The position numbers were made by a program, and so were the translations under genes. Positions 9,100 to 21,018 of a stretch of DNA of 64,000 nucleotides are shown here, piece after piece. Each line of letters opens with the position of its first letter. Position 1 is the first letter of the stretch. The stretch comes from Bryum argenteum (taxonomy: Eukaryota; Streptophyta; Bryopsida; Bryales; Bryaceae), in contig CM073323.1 in the NCBI GenBank assembly GCA_037043015.1, positions 1,674,001 to 1,738,000 on the forward strand. The letters run 5' to 3'. The notes beneath the pieces were generated by a model that worked only from the letters and a program-made list of their open reading frames with translations, searched no databases and was not told the origin of the DNA.

Positions 9100-9830
9100 T
9101 GTTTTTGAAATGATGTTCTAAAATAAGACCGATCATGTTCGTTGTGAGTGAATGGAAAATTGGATTGCAAAGATATTGTGTACCTTTACGTGACGAACTC
9201 CTGGTGAAACATTATTGATATGATTCATTTGTGGGTACCCTACCTTATATTAAATATTGTAGCTCAAGAATATAAGAAATATGTGGGTCTAAAGTTGCAA
9301 GTGGAACAAACAAGGGAAGTTCTTGGACAACACATATTAATCAAGGAAAATAACGCAAAGTTTATATTACAATATTGAAGAAAGATCAAACTTCACTATA
9401 TTTGAAATCATTACTCCTAATTTCCAAATTATGTATTTTTACTACTCTTACACCTATTCATTTACATATACTATCACTAGTATGTGTGTCGGCAAGTTGA
9501 ACTAGAAATCAATGAACTCTTTGTTAGACCTCTAAACAATTGATATTTAAAGGTGAGTTCTACCAAATCCTTTATTTAATTTTTTATACAATTGAAAGTG
9601 AATCTTATCACATAAGAACAATTGCATCCCTTAATTAGTTAGAGCTCACTATACTAACTAAAGTTTCACTAATTGTTAACGTACTTTTGATATTTATAAT
9701 TGCATACCAAAAACCATATAATAATCTTTCAAATTAATTTACTTTTTGCTACTAGAATTTATAGTAAGTGTCTTTCATTCTAAAATGAATGGTGTACAAT
9801 TAGACAATCAAAATCAAAATAAACACGCAA
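9100..9830. other. AT-rich intergenic DNA
   Basis: AT-rich; no gene, terminal repeat or RNA gene recognised. Confidence 0.5.
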
Positions 9831-9836
9831 GGTATA

Positions 9837-10093
9837 AACCTCAATTCCGTTAAAATGGCATCATTTCACTAAAATGGCACACCTCAACTTTCTGAAATGC
9901 AGTTCAAAAACCATGTGAAAATACAAAATTTTTAGGTGATATTAGGGAAAATAAGTGACAATGTATATAAAAAAGTGATATTACCAATAAAATTGTGATA
10001 TTACATAATACACGATTTTGTATGAGCACAAATGTAAGATCTAGTGTGACAAAATTGCACATGGCATAGTGCCATTTTAACGGAATTGGGGTT
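9837..10093 (+). mobile_element. MITE, 4-bp-TSD family, copy 1
   Basis: Ends are inverted (AACCTCAATTCCGTTAAA at the left; AACCCCAATTCCGTTAAA as the reverse complement of the right). They are flanked by TATA on both sides (9833-9836 and 10094-10097). Same family as 38755-39019, 46833-47089 and 47203-47459. Near the left end the word TAAAATGGCA occurs twice. No coding capacity. Confidence 0.85.
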
Positions 10094-10097
10094 TATA

Positions 10098-10726
10098 GTA
10101 GTCGAAGCTTCTTTTGATAAAGGCCAAGTTGATGTTTGAGGAAGTTTGAGGAAGTGTTGACGATTTTCCAAAGAACCAAAAAATACAATTCTTTTTGCTT
10201 CCACTTGGACTACATGTAACAACATTTATTATTTTCACACACTTTGGAATCTTGTTGTAACCATTGTATACACTGAATATTCAAAGACCTCTATTCTCAT
10301 ATGTTATTTTGGCACATATTATGGTTGGAAGAAGGAGAAACAACTACACAAACTCTATATTTCCATAAAAAGACACGTATGGGCATTGAAGGTTCAATGC
10401 CCATGCTTATTTGCGTCATTCAATCATTCAGAAGCATAAAGTCTTTGTATTGTACTAGATTTAAAAACATCTCAACTCCTATATGCAACTTGTAATGGTA
10501 GAGATATGGATAAAAGGTGCTTAAATATTCAAAAATAGGTCAAATGACCATTGTATTTACATCGGCTTCAAAATTAGTTCAAAATTCTTCTCTAAAACTA
10601 TAAATATTATTTTTCCTTAGGAACATTTGCAAAATCACGTTTGACATCTCGATGAGGTTGATTCTATTGATCTAGGTGATTGTATGACAACTCGAGATTT
10701 ATGATGATATTGTTCTACAAGACTCA
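10098..10726. other. AT-rich intergenic DNA
   Basis: No supported gene. A short direct repeat GAGGAAGTTTGAGGAAG occurs near 10137. Otherwise nothing recognised. Confidence 0.45.
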
Positions 10727-10739
10727 CACTACACATTCA

Positions 10740-10842
10740 GATAGATAGATAGAAACTCCTGTCCCTTTCCAAGGGGCCGGCGTGAATGAAGTGTCCGTTC
10801 GTAATGCTAATATCCCGATGGCCACCGGACAAGGGGAAATTG
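10740..10842 (-). mobile_element. SINE, 5'-truncated copy
   Basis: A 103-bp copy of the 3' part of the SINE at 12216-12573, starting (on +) with AGATAGATAGATAGAAACTC. It is flanked by perfect 13-bp duplications CACTACACATTCA (10727-10739 and 10843-10855). Only the 3' end of the element is present, as expected for incomplete target-primed reverse transcription. Confidence 0.9.
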
Positions 10843-11017
10843 CACTACACATTCACATAAAACTAGTATGTCCACGCAGCGTTGCTACACTCATCTAAAT
10901 AATTTACAATATCCATGGAGCCATAAATACTTGGAAATTCAATACGTTGAGGCCCATCTGCTGAAATTACGATCCGATCATTGGCCACACCTTTACATAA
11001 AACTTTGCTCCCAATGA

Positions 11018-11422
11018 TACCGTAACACCATAGCAGGTTTGCCACTTGCCGCACGAATATTTAATTTTTTTGAAAAAATAAGGTTCGCCTCCCAAAGAAT
11101 GATTTTTTTGAGATTCGTTTTCTTAATTATTTGATAAAAAATTATTCGTGTGCAAGAGATAGATGTACCAACACTGTCTCGCAATCAATGAAATGAAATT
11201 TCAGTACCAACACTGTCTTGCAATCAATGAAATCTAAGTACCAACATTGTCTCGCAATCAGTTTAAGGACCAACACTGTTCGGGGGGCTCGATTCCTGTA
11301 CTTTTGTTTTTATTTTGGTACAATTTTAATGTTATTCGTTTCTTTTTCCTTGTAATTTCAGTTTTTTTACGTTTTCTTTTTTGAGAATTATTTATAAACG
11401 AACCTGCTATGGTGTTACGGTA
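11018..11422. repeat. Element-like segment bounded by perfect 22-bp inverted repeats
   Basis: CCGTAACACCATAGCAGGTT at 11020-11039 recurs exactly inverted at 11401-11420, and the match extends two more bases outward. The ~400-bp interior contains the short tandem array at 11165-11283. It may be a MITE or a snap-back fragment; no target duplication was found. Confidence 0.6.
11165..11283 (+). repeat. Tandem repeat GTACCAACACTGTCTCGCAA
   Basis: Three to four units start at 11165, 11204, 11238 and (degenerate) 11268, each beginning GTACCAACA(C/T)TGTC(T/C) followed by CAATCAATGAAAT-like sequence. Spacing shrinks from 39 to 30 bp. Confidence 0.8.
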
Positions 11423-12040
11423 CCTCATGCACCTCAATCCGACTAGCGGTGCCCAAGATAATAGTGTCATGTCCAAAACAAAATTAAAAAAAAAACAAAC
11501 TACTTGCCTTTAAGAATAGACTGATACGTCCCCTCGGCATTGCCACGCTCAAACAAATATTTTCCAGTATTTTTGGGTCCACAAGTATTTTGAAATTCAA
11601 TATCTCAGGATTCGTCCACCCCTTTCGCGATCCGGCTGTTTCCGAATGTTTTCCAAAACTCTACAAAAAAATCCACTTTTAACAACACCTTACGGTATTC
11701 ACCCCAATCCAACGGGTCGTACCCAAGATCATAATGTCATGTCCAAAACAAAACAAAAGCGCATGAAGGCACCAAACCATGGACTATTGTCATAGAGTTT
11801 GAGTGCAGTAGCTATTGTCATTATGTGGAGGGACTTCTTAGTTTTTCCAAGCTTAGTTTGCAAGGAGGATTTTCTAGTAAAACACAACAAAAAATCACTA
11901 TCGGCGAGTAGGACACTATTCCGGTTCATGTATTAATACATTAACGGGTTCAAAAAACAAATTAAAAATTAAAAAAAATGAAAGAACAATATAATTTAAG
12001 ATTTTTAGCAACACCAAAAATGAGTATCATTATAGTAGAG
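11423..12040. repeat. AT-rich region with a 40-bp imperfect direct repeat
   Basis: The words ACCCAAGAT-ATA-TGTCATGTCCAAAAC occur at about 11450-11482 and 11715-11755, each preceded by CAATCC. Nothing else is recognised in the interval and no gene is supported. Confidence 0.5.
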
Positions 12041-12044
12041 TGCT

Positions 12045-12730
12045 TTAAAATTAAGCACTGACGTCCCACGATGAAGCCCTAATATTCTTCACTCATAGGT
12101 ACATAACAACTTCTCCATGCAAGAGTACCATGTACTCACTGCAAACATTATAAGGTATCACTTGAGGGCACCATTTTAAGAAACAACCTATATTTCCAAC
12201 TTCAAAAATTCGTAAGAGATAGATAGAAACTCCGGTCCCTTTCTAAGGGGCCGGCGTGAATGAAGTGTTCGTTCGTAATGCTAATATCCCGATGGCCACC
12301 GGACAAGGGGAAATTGGAACAATACTACTTCCCCCTCTCGAGGGTGGACACTATAACTAAGCTAGTTTCTAGCCTAGTTACTAATGCCTTGAAGATACTT
12401 GACATAGTATCCCCCCAAAGGGCTTTGAGGTACCCATACAACAAGGTCCAAAGACCCCCCACAATAGTTGGGTGGACTATAGTGGTGAGCACCACGCCGG
12501 CATGGGGAATAGAACCCACGACCTCCTCATTGGGGGCCTAAGCCCTAACCACCAAGCCAAGGCTTGTGGTGCCTCAAAAATTCGTAACAAATTGTAGAAG
12601 AGTGCAAAAGAGATGATTCTACTTGCTCTATCTTTCTAATGATTATCCCCATGCACAAAAATTGCCTGTATTGGTAACATCCCTATAGATTTCTAGTGGT
12701 GAAATCGAGCTATTATTAACCATCTTAGTC
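12045..12730 (+). repeat. Dispersed repeat R, copy 1 (interrupted by a SINE)
   Basis: Landmarks in order are CATGTACTCACTGCAAACAT, GGGCACCATTTT, CAACTTCAAAAATTCGTAA, [SINE 12216-12573], TTGTAGAAGAGT, CCCCATGCAC and TAGATTTCT-GTG-TGAAA. The same landmarks occur uninterrupted at 37990-38275 and, more decayed, at 13180-13460. That provides the empty site for the SINE insertion. Confidence 0.75.
12216..12573 (-). mobile_element. tRNA-derived SINE, full-length copy
   Basis: A 358-bp element flanked by perfect 14-bp duplications TCAAAAATTCGTAA (12202-12215 and 12574-12587). On the minus strand it starts GGCACCACAAGCCTTGG and has an A-box-like TGGCTTGGTGG (12549-12559). A B-box-like GGTTCTATTCC follows (12506-12516), and the element ends in TCTATCTATC. 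This is tRNA-related head, unrelated body and simple-repeat tail, the standard SINE organisation. Copies of the same family are at 23135-23498 and 10740-10842 (truncated). Open frames on it are chance. Confidence 0.9.
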
Positions 12731-12734
12731 TAAC

Positions 12735-13945
12735 CTGAATCTATAGTCATGCCCTTCTACAAATGGAATTTAAAAATGAAAATAAATAGAAACAGATATT
12801 TAGCAATTGTTCTCTTATCTGAAAATACTTTACAAAAGTGTTCCCCTAAATAATATGTAAAATAAATGGCATGTACCCTGTTGCTCAAAACGATACACAA
12901 CACGGTCATAGGCCCGGCCCGGCCTTGGATCCTTCGTGTCCCTCAAGCCAACTGAAAGTGGGCGGGTGAGTGTACACCACCGACGAAGGATCCCAAGTGC
13001 CACCGTGGAAAATCCAGCTGGCAATCGCGCAAACGTGGCACGGTGTTAGTAGCTCCGGCACTCTCCTTGACGTCCAAATTGACATGAGGTCCCTCGGCTG
13101 ACCTGGCTTCCACGTGTCGTCACCATTTTCACTTCTCATCTGCTCTCAGCTTCGACCACAAATTTTTCTTACCTTCCACTTTACCTTATGGTAGAGTGCT
13201 AAAAAATCAATAATCAAGCTCCAATAATCTTTTCTCATTTAATGATAACCGGCAAACAATTAGGGTGTCATTTTAGGTCACCATTTTGGAAACATATGTA
13301 AGACAAGTTTTAAAAATTCAAAATCGATTGTATGAGAGTCTGAAGATGCCTATGAATTCGACTTGCTCTATCTTTTCATTTACTTTTCCCATGCATGGAA
13401 TTTCTTGCATTATTGGCTTTGCTATAGTTCTCGTGTGCTGAAAATTAAGCCATCTATTTGAGGTTGCTTGCATATTTCATAAAGTTGAGGTAAATCTACG
13501 TTAGACCAGATGTCCTCAAACCAACTAAGAATTAATAGTGGTAGGTAACCATAAATTATAGTCGCTTATGAGATTTGGCATATAAATTAATTTATTTGGC
13601 CAATATGCTACAATCTCAAAGTATGTTGATTGTTAAGTTGAAAGTTGAAACAATTTGATTGCAATTTTGTCTATAGTGGCATCCAAGCACTTCTGAACAC
13701 AAAATCTAAGCGGAGGATTATGTTCACAGCCATCCCATTAGGGTGTCGGTGAAACTATCAATTTGATCATGTGCTGATATTCAAACTAATCCAACACATA
13801 ATTTTATCGCATATTATAAAAGAAATGGATGAATGTACTTCCAAATAAGTCATCATTAATTTTCCTCGGAACTCAAAGTTGGACATGTTGCAAATTCAGA
13901 AACAATAACCCATTAGAAAAAGAAGAAAAGAAAAAGAAGAAAACA
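12735..13945. repeat. Intergenic DNA with a decayed R repeat (13180-13460)
   Basis: 12830-13140 is more GC-rich and contains a small imperfect hairpin (TTGGATCCTTCGT near 12923; ACGAAGGATCC near 12980). 13180-13460 resembles repeat R (GTAGAGTGCT, TAGGTCACCATTTTGG, CTTGCTCTATCTTT, TCCCATGCATGG). No gene is supported. Confidence 0.5.
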
Positions 13946-13949
13946 CTAG

Positions 13950-14075
13950 ACCCTATGGGTTGGTGTGAATATAGTGTCCGTTCGACCTACCCTTGGTGAT
14001 ATGCTCACAGGACATACCAACAGTGGTATAGGACTACTAACCTCTCTCATGGTGGACACTGTACAGTAACCCATT
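13950..14075 (-). mobile_element. Diverged SINE fragment
   Basis: Contains GGTGTGAATATAGTGTCCGT followed by GATATGC-CACAGGACA, then CTCATGGTGGACACTGTA. These parallel, in order, the GGCGTGAATGAAGTGTCCGT, GGCCACCGGACA and CGAGGGTGGACACTATA landmarks of the SINE at 12216-12573. Related subfamily or old copy; ends not defined. Confidence 0.55.
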
Positions 14076-14079
14076 ACAT

Positions 14080-14774
14080 TGGACATGAAATCGTGGATCG
14101 TGACGTTGTAAGGTGTGCCATGTTTGATTTCATGTGCACAAACTGGGTCTGATTCAATAGACTTTAGACCAGTTCATCATGCCGAGTATTCCAAATCTTC
14201 CAAGAAGCTGATAATCCACCCACCAAACTTGTATTTGATTAGCTCCAGTGCCACCGAAAGCGCGTGCAGTCTTTCGCAGTTACACAAACACCCAGACTAT
14301 TCTACTAAAGTATGGTGCTCCATTCCCAAGGCCATACGTATAATTGAGCCCCCTGCCCCTTCCCATACGTATCCATTTTGAAATTTTACCACGCTGGACC
14401 GTTTTACCAGCTGTCCGCCAGGGGAGATGCCAAATCGATAGATTTTAGCCTTTGGTGGAACCGACCAGTGTGAAATGTTCGTCCGGCGTGGATTTGGGCG
14501 GAAACAGGGGAGGAGCATCCTACAAGAAATATGACAATCATCAGAGCCGCATCACCTATTTCCTTGCTTGTGCGTTGTGAGCGAGTGAGTTCGATTTGCG
14601 GCGTGGGTGGGTGGCTTTCGTATTGTGTGGAGAGATGGGGTTGGGTTTCGAGGTCGCTAGCAGGCATTGGGGCGGAAGCAGAAGAAGGCGTGGTGTTGCC
14701 GGGTTTTGAATCTGCTGAGAACGGGGCGAGAGATTGAGAGCTGGGGAATCTCGGAGTACATGGGAGTTCGAGCA
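14080..14774. other. Upstream region of the mid-SUN gene
   Basis: Probably promoter and 5' leader. Several short open frames on both strands lack recognisable domains and are not called. Confidence 0.4.
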
Positions 14775-17700
14775 ATGCAGAAGAAGGGGGGTAAGTCCAA
14801 GCATCAATATCGCAAGGCTACGACGAAGAAAGTGGGAAAGTGCGAGAGATGTGAGGTCCTAGCACCAGCTTCGTTACCGCCACAGCCACAGCTACAGAAG
14901 CCGCGACGAGGTAGCTGGTGCGCCGCAGTGGGAATTGTGCTTGCTGGCTTCCTGTCCTTGCTCCTGCTCCTTCCGTCAATTACCACGCTTCCAGATCTTG
15001 AAGGTAATTCTCTGTCCGATCGCCTTCCTCTTGTGAAGAATGCCGTATGTTCATCAAGTGGATCGCGTTCCGGAATCCCTATACCACTTCGTCTTGTGTA
15101 GCTTCGTACTTTGTGGGGGTTAATGATCTAAGATCAGGTGGTTCAAGATCTCGCTTAGTTGTTATTAAATTGTAGTGGCGAGTGCGTAGCAATTGTCTAC
15201 CGATGGCCCAATCTGATGGCGTTCAGTTTAGTAGATTTTTTGTCAATGTGCTATTTTGCTAATTCACTCTAGACCTGTGGCTAAGAATTTTTCAATTGTG
15301 TGTCGTTAATTATACTTTAGGTTCAGGTGCCGAGTGAAGTCCAGTGATCTTTTAGTGGCGGTCGTAATTGAAGTCTTGTAGGATACGTGTACAGAGCACA
15401 GACCTATTCTCTGTGACTCATAATATGAATGTGTGGAGAACGGCTTGATAGCGTCTGAAGCTCACACGTTTAAACCCTGAACCCCGAGCTGGAGAGCGAG
15501 TGGCGCCAGCTCGTGAATGTTTTTAGGTTTTCGGAATGTGTTCGTTGACAAATCCTTTGACTTGGAATTGTTTGTAGGGTTGTTGGACGCGACAGCTTGG
15601 CACTGGGTGTCCCCGTTCTCGCCTTCGAAAGGCAGAGAGTCTGAACAGTCCAATGGCTCTCTTTCGCGACGACAATGGTGTCATCTTAATGACAGTGAAT
15701 CACTGGATGACGGAGCTTGCTCAATTAGAAGTCTGGCGTTTACCGCTCGAAGCTTCACCCCTGACAACGTCGTTGCTAAGTCTTCCCATGCAGACTTGTC
15801 GTCCAGAAAGCAGATGTCGTTCTTCGCTTCAGCAAGCTCGATAGTGGAGGGTGGCGAGGTTTTTGCTTCAGAGCCACCTCCGTCCGAGGACGAAGCTTCA
15901 AATGGAATCACCAATCTTTTCCTGATTCCCGATGCTCTAAAGTTCTGCCTGGTGGGTGAATCCGGTGCGGACTGTCTCCGATCTGGCTCGGAGGAGCAGG
16001 GCGTTGACACCACGGAGTCATGGGTGTCCGGGTTACCGTCTCTGGGCCAAATTTGTCTTTCTCAAGAGAGCTCGTTTCCGTCCAGCGACAGAGGAGAGGC
16101 TGCTCCTATCAGTGAGAAACCTTATTCGATTTGTCGAAGGGATACGGATACAAAGACAGTTGTCTGTGAACCGCTGTGTCAGACGGATACTTTCAACCAT
16201 CTGTCACAATCCGGAGCTCGCGTTTGCCTCTGTGGTCCATCGATGACTGAAGCGTCAAGTCTCGATTCTACAACCCCTGGCCTTGATGTGGATTCAGTAT
16301 CTTCAGATGAAGAAGTCGAGGAGACGGGGGACCTCACACCCGAACAAGAGGTAGATGAAGGTTCATCTCTAGTCGTTTCACCTGAGCCTCCTCTGAGTGA
16401 GGAGGTAACGAATGGTGACGAACTCGTTGAGGTGCACCAGGACGACAAGCAGCAGCCACCTGATGGATTAGTTGAGGTTAATCAGAAGGTGACTCGGTCA
16501 CCTGACAATTTAGTTGATGTGCACCAAGAGGTGAACCGGCCACCGCGCGTGGTACAGGTGAAGAGTTTGGACGAGTATAAAAAATCTGCTATCGAGAAAC
16601 GGCCTGTAGTGAATGGGAGTGGCAGTGGCCTTCATCATTCGCAGCACCAAAGCCAGGAAGGAAGAGTCAACTATGCCGACGTCTCACATGGTGCAAAACT
16701 CGTCAGTTCTAACAAGGATGCCAAAGGAGCATCAAACCTTTTAAGCCCAGACAAAGACAAGTACTTGCGAAATCCCTGCAGTGCTGATGATAAGTTCATC
16801 GTGGTCGAGCTCGCAGAAGAGACTCTCGTTGACACCATCATGGTAGGCAATTTGGAATATCATTCTTCAAACTTGAGGCACTTCGAACTTCTTGGCAGTC
16901 CTGAGGTCTTCCCGACGGATGAATGGATGTCTCTTGGTAGTTTTGAAGCTGAAAATGTTCGACATATTCAGAACTTCACACTCCCAGAACCCAAATGGGT
17001 CCGGACATTGAAGTTGCGCTTGCTGTCACACTACGGTTCTGAGTTTTACTGCACTTTAAGCGTGTTGCAAATTTATGGAGTTGATGCTATTGAGCATCTT
17101 TTAGAGGATTGGATTGTTGAAGACGTCGATACGAAAACCAATCGGCGGTTCATACCCAATGGGACGTCATCGGCTGTTGGTGGCGCCAAATCCACTGAAA
17201 ATGTCTCCGAGAGTGGTTCAGTTGAAAAAGTGAACGCTTCATTTGAAGATGATGCCTCTTCAGATTTCTTGTTTGAGCCTCTTGAAAAGCCCGTGAAGGA
17301 CGAACGTGAAAACAACGTTGGTTCGGAGGCCAGAGGGAAAGAAGAACCGGCCAAGGGAGGTCCCTCTCAGGAAGGATGGTTACATTTATCAGGCCGACCA
17401 TCAGGAGAATCCGTGTTAAAAATACTGATGCAGAAGGTAAAGATGATGGAGCTGAACCAGTCACTACTCGATAGCTATCTGGGAGAGTTGTTTGAGAAGT
17501 ATAAGGAGATGTTCGTCGACATTGACAACGACATTGCCACTGTAACAGCGCAATTACGGAACGAGACTTCCGTCACTGCCTCGCTTGTGGCCCATTTGCA
17601 GGAAATTGTAAGTATACTCATCAAGCAAATTATTTATCATCGTTCGAGTAGGTTTCACAGCTGAAAGTCGTACCAAGTGATAATGTTTGCTTTTAATCCG

Positions 17701-18280
17701 TAGTTTCCGGTGACTCAATCACCGTTCACTCGCTCAAGTAAATGTTATCCAACATTTAGGGTACCTCTTCTATGTTTTTACAATCCTCTTCGAAGCCCCG
17801 GTCTGGACCCGTTTCAGTGTTGCACTGACAGGGGACCCAGGTATCGGCAGCTTTATGTGTTCATCATGTTCTTAATTGTGATGCTTACGATGCTTTATGA
17901 ACGTTGCGCAGGAAATGAGGCGAGAATTAGAGAATGAAGCCTTGGATGCTAGATTGAGTACGAAATTTGACAGCCTCCACAATGATATGGAAATGATGAG
18001 GTACAGTATTCCTTGTCGATATCTGCCCACGACGCAATCTCTGTGACTCGATTCTTGTTATGTCTTGTCTCTGATTTTCGGTAAAGTTAAATGGTGTTTG
18101 ATGCGGATACATGTTGTGTTAAGGTTTTGCTAACGTTGGGCTAGCTGTCAATGCAGGACGAGGATCAAGAACATGGAGAACCGGGAGGCTTTGGCGGTGA
18201 CAATTGCTCTTGTATGCCTGGTTCTCTCTCCAGTTCTGTACTTTCTCCAGCATGGCCCTTACTTGCGACGACAGAGTTGA
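14775..18280 (+). CDS. Mid-SUN domain protein (SUN3/4/5 type), apparent frameshift in last exon
   Basis: Exons 14775-15003, 15578-17607, 17912-18000, 18156-18280, all GT-AG and in phase; about 823 residues if the frameshift is discounted. Mid-SUN proteins sit in the nuclear envelope and ER and contribute to nuclear shape and membrane organisation. A hydrophobic segment at residues 49-67 (VGIVLAGFLSLLLLLP) is the N-terminal anchor. A long acidic, low-complexity stretch follows. The SUN domain lies at about residues 440-590, with KYLRNPCSADDKFIVVELAE, GNLEYHSSNLRHFELLG and HYGSEFYCTLSVLQIYGVD. A predicted coiled coil (two exons) leads to a C-terminal hydrophobic segment (LAVTIALVCLVLSPVLYFL). 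In the last exon AACCCGGGAG has one C too many to keep frame with that segment. As written, the frame would run past it to a later TAA. The Met at 14775 was chosen; 14760 and 14667 are in-frame alternatives. Confidence 0.88.
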
Positions 18281-20540
18281 GAGCTACTGGACACCATTTA
18301 CCGTAACACAACTTACTGATGGCTCACCTATTGATGGTTGAAATTTAGCTCAGAGACGATTATCTTTTCAAGAATGCTTCATCGAGTGGAGCTCCAGTCC
18401 TGACACCAATGGTGATCTAAAAATTGCCGTTTTGTGATGATCCCTTCAATCATGACTATTTCATCCGATTGGATTCTCATCTGGAGCTACCTGAGTACAG
18501 AAAGGTGCATCAACACGAAAAGATGGGCGTTCCTCCGTATCTGAGCAGGAGCATCATCATTTCTTGGGAGGGATATGGTGTTCATATATCGGACAAACTA
18601 TCGGGTGTTTCAGTTTAGTTGGAAACCTCAGATGAGTTGGTAACGATTCATCGGTATTTATCCATTGTGTTTTCAATGGAGTAGGCATTTTGATCCTAAA
18701 TAGGTAGTACAGTAGACAAGTTAAATTTTGATATGGTTAGAAATGCTCGTGCTGATGGTTTTGGCGTGCCCTGGAACCTGCATGAGAAGAGGTGTAGATT
18801 AATAGCCCCGGCGCCATGTCAAGTTGACTCACTATGCAAGAATAAGCTTGAAAGCCTGTGAAATACGTCTTGTTGTGTATGGTTCGATCGATGAAGCATG
18901 GTGTCGAAGTATTGTGAGTTGTCAGCAGATATTCTGATGACGTGCACTTATGTCGTCCCACATGCAAGCCTGAGACCATCCTCGAAAATCAAACGGAGTT
19001 CAGATAGAGCAGGGACACGGAACGAGCCGGGGGCTGCAGGTACACCTTGCGCTGCTGCAGCTCTCATGACCTGCGCGCCTGTCTGCAGGCTATGCTAAGC
19101 GAAACAAGCCTACGTGATGTACCCCCTTGTGTCCGTCCTTTACTTTGACATGGCAGAGGGGGGCTGGCAATTTCCGGAATCTGGAGGTGATCTGGTCGTC
19201 GCAGACTTACTATTAGTAACCCTAAGCGAACGTCATCATGCAGGTAACTTATGAGGCAACTGCGGGGGTTAATATTCACACATGGCAAACCGAATGTTCT
19301 GGAAGTTTGCGATGGTACGAGCCTGAGGGAGTAAAGAGCGGGCTCTCACAATATTGCCGGTGTCCTGGAACGACCAGCTCTGAGCCCCGCGGCTCTCTCG
19401 CTCTTCTCTGCCCCTTTTGTACACCCATTATTACTGGGGCCCATAAACTCTCATGGACATGGCGAAACCAGGCGTGTCAGAGAAAGACAAGATCATCAGG
19501 CCACGCACCCAGTGCCTTGCAAGCAGGCGGCAGCAGCAAAAGGCAGGCAGGTAGCGGCAGCGGCAGCAGCAGCAACCGCAGCACGGAGAGAATGTAGCCT
19601 TGAGTGATCACCAGCTAGCTCCCTTCAGATGATCATAAGTGTCCCTGTGCAGACAACATGAATTGTTTAGGCTACTGCTGATATATGAGTGCTGCACTAG
19701 TCTCCGCACGGTTACACAGAAATAGGCCAGTCTCTGCACACAGTGGACTCCTTACTCACCTCGTACATACTACTTCCACCACCCCAACTAGAGCCTGCCT
19801 GCAGCAGCAGCGTCAGAGATATCAGATGGCTAAATCCGGATGCAAATCTGTGAACGCCTTGACGTTATAGCTTACCTTAACTGTCATGTCGCCTCCCATT
19901 CCCTCCCCTCCCGTCGGTCTCTGTAGACTTAGATCGAGCTAGCTCCTTCACGGTCGTCGTCGTCGTCGTCGTCGTACGCACAACATCTATCATTCATGTC
20001 TGCGAATCCAATTTCTTCCCTCACTCTAATTCTTCATTACTAGCTCACTGTAATTTCCAGCTCCAATTGCCCACCAGGACGAGGACGAACTGGCTAGTTT
20101 TTGGAACTGCTGCTGCTAATTGGCCTTCCTGTGTGTGCGTGTGTGTGAGCGAGAGCGTCCTAGAGCCGCACGTGGAGGCGAAAGCTGCGTAACTCCATCT
20201 CATGTGTGGAGATGACGGAAGTCGAGGATTGTGTCTGTGTGAAATGTGAGTAGGCCATGCTGTAGTTGTGGACTCGGAGGTAAAGGGGTTGTTGGGTACC
20301 ACTGATGGCCAGTTGCACTCGAGATGGGATGCGACACATTGGAGGGTGCTCGTTGTGGCTGCCATCATTATATGGCAAATGTAGAAATGGTGCAGCTGCT
20401 GATGCTTGAGTCAAGTTGAGGTTCACCAGCTTTTGTGCTATGATCGAGTTGACGACGCGTATGGCGTGACCACTACACTTCTCTAGGTTTCATGAGCTTT
20501 CACGTGCTGTCAGAATTAGCATTGCGCGCTACTCAAGTGC
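18281..20540. repeat. Intergenic region with simple-sequence repeats, upstream of the TPD1-like gene
   Basis: Holds the probable 3' UTR of the SUN gene. Also present are a CAG/GCAGG-rich stretch (19529-19582), a (GTC)n run (19953-19975) and a (GT)n-like run (20131-20156). Moderately GC-rich with chance open frames; no gene supported. Confidence 0.5.
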
Positions 20541-20544
20541 AGCT

Positions 20545-21018
20545 ATGGCGATCACGATTAGGGCGAGGTATAACCTCTGGCTTTGGCTCGTCTGCTTGTT
20601 CTTGCTGCTCTCGCACTCGGTAGGCAGCTTCGAGGGGGCGTCCGTAGCAGCGGCGGCCGTGGCGCCCACGTATGTGAACCGAAAGCTGCGCGCGTCCACG
20701 CCGTCGTGCACCAAGGCGGACATCAGCATCACGCAGGGCAAGAGCGGCAACCAGAACGGCATTCCGGCATTCAGCGTGCAGATCACCAACTTGTGCGTGA
20801 ACCACAATTGCCAACTGAAGAACATCCACGTCGCGTGCGCGGCGTTCGCGTCGGCGCGGCCGTTGGACTCGCGCGTGTTCCAGCGGATCAGGTACAACGA
20901 CTGCCTGGTCATGGGCGGCGCGCCGCTTCGAGCCGGCGGCAGTGTGGCGTTCGAGTATGCCAATTCCTCCGAGTACCCCATGCATGTCATCTCCGCCGAT
21001 CTCGGCCCATGCTCGTAG
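20545..21018 (+). CDS. TPD1-like secreted cysteine-rich protein
   Basis: Intronless, 157 residues. TPD1 family members are secreted ligands of EMS1/EXS-type LRR receptor kinases, controlling cell-fate steps in reproductive tissue in angiosperms; non-seed plants carry homologues. The N-terminus is a signal peptide (NLWLWLVCLFLLL). The mature domain has the family pattern: DISITQGKSG, GIPAFSVQITNLC, CQLKNIHVACAAFASA, FQRIRYNDCLVMGGAPL and EYANSSEYPMHV. It holds six cysteines after the signal, ending in PC near the terminus. The start is the first Met and leaves a normal signal peptide. Codons are much more GC-rich than the surroundings. Overlapping open frames on the minus strand are shadows. 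The exact paralogue (TPD1 versus TDL1-like) cannot be settled here. Confidence 0.9.
   Translation: MAITIRARYNLWLWLVCLFLLLSHSVGSFEGASVAAAAVAPTYVNRKLRASTPSCTKADISITQGKSGNQNGIPAFSVQITNLCVNHNCQLKNIHVACAAFASARPLDSRVFQRIRYNDCLVMGGAPLRAGGSVAFEYANSSEYPMHVISADLGPCS

Noticed and set aside
12260-12541. Repeated ~93-residue open frame at 12260-12541 and 23182-23463 as a conserved small protein
   Set aside because: Both lie on SINE copies in antisense orientation; the similarity is element identity.
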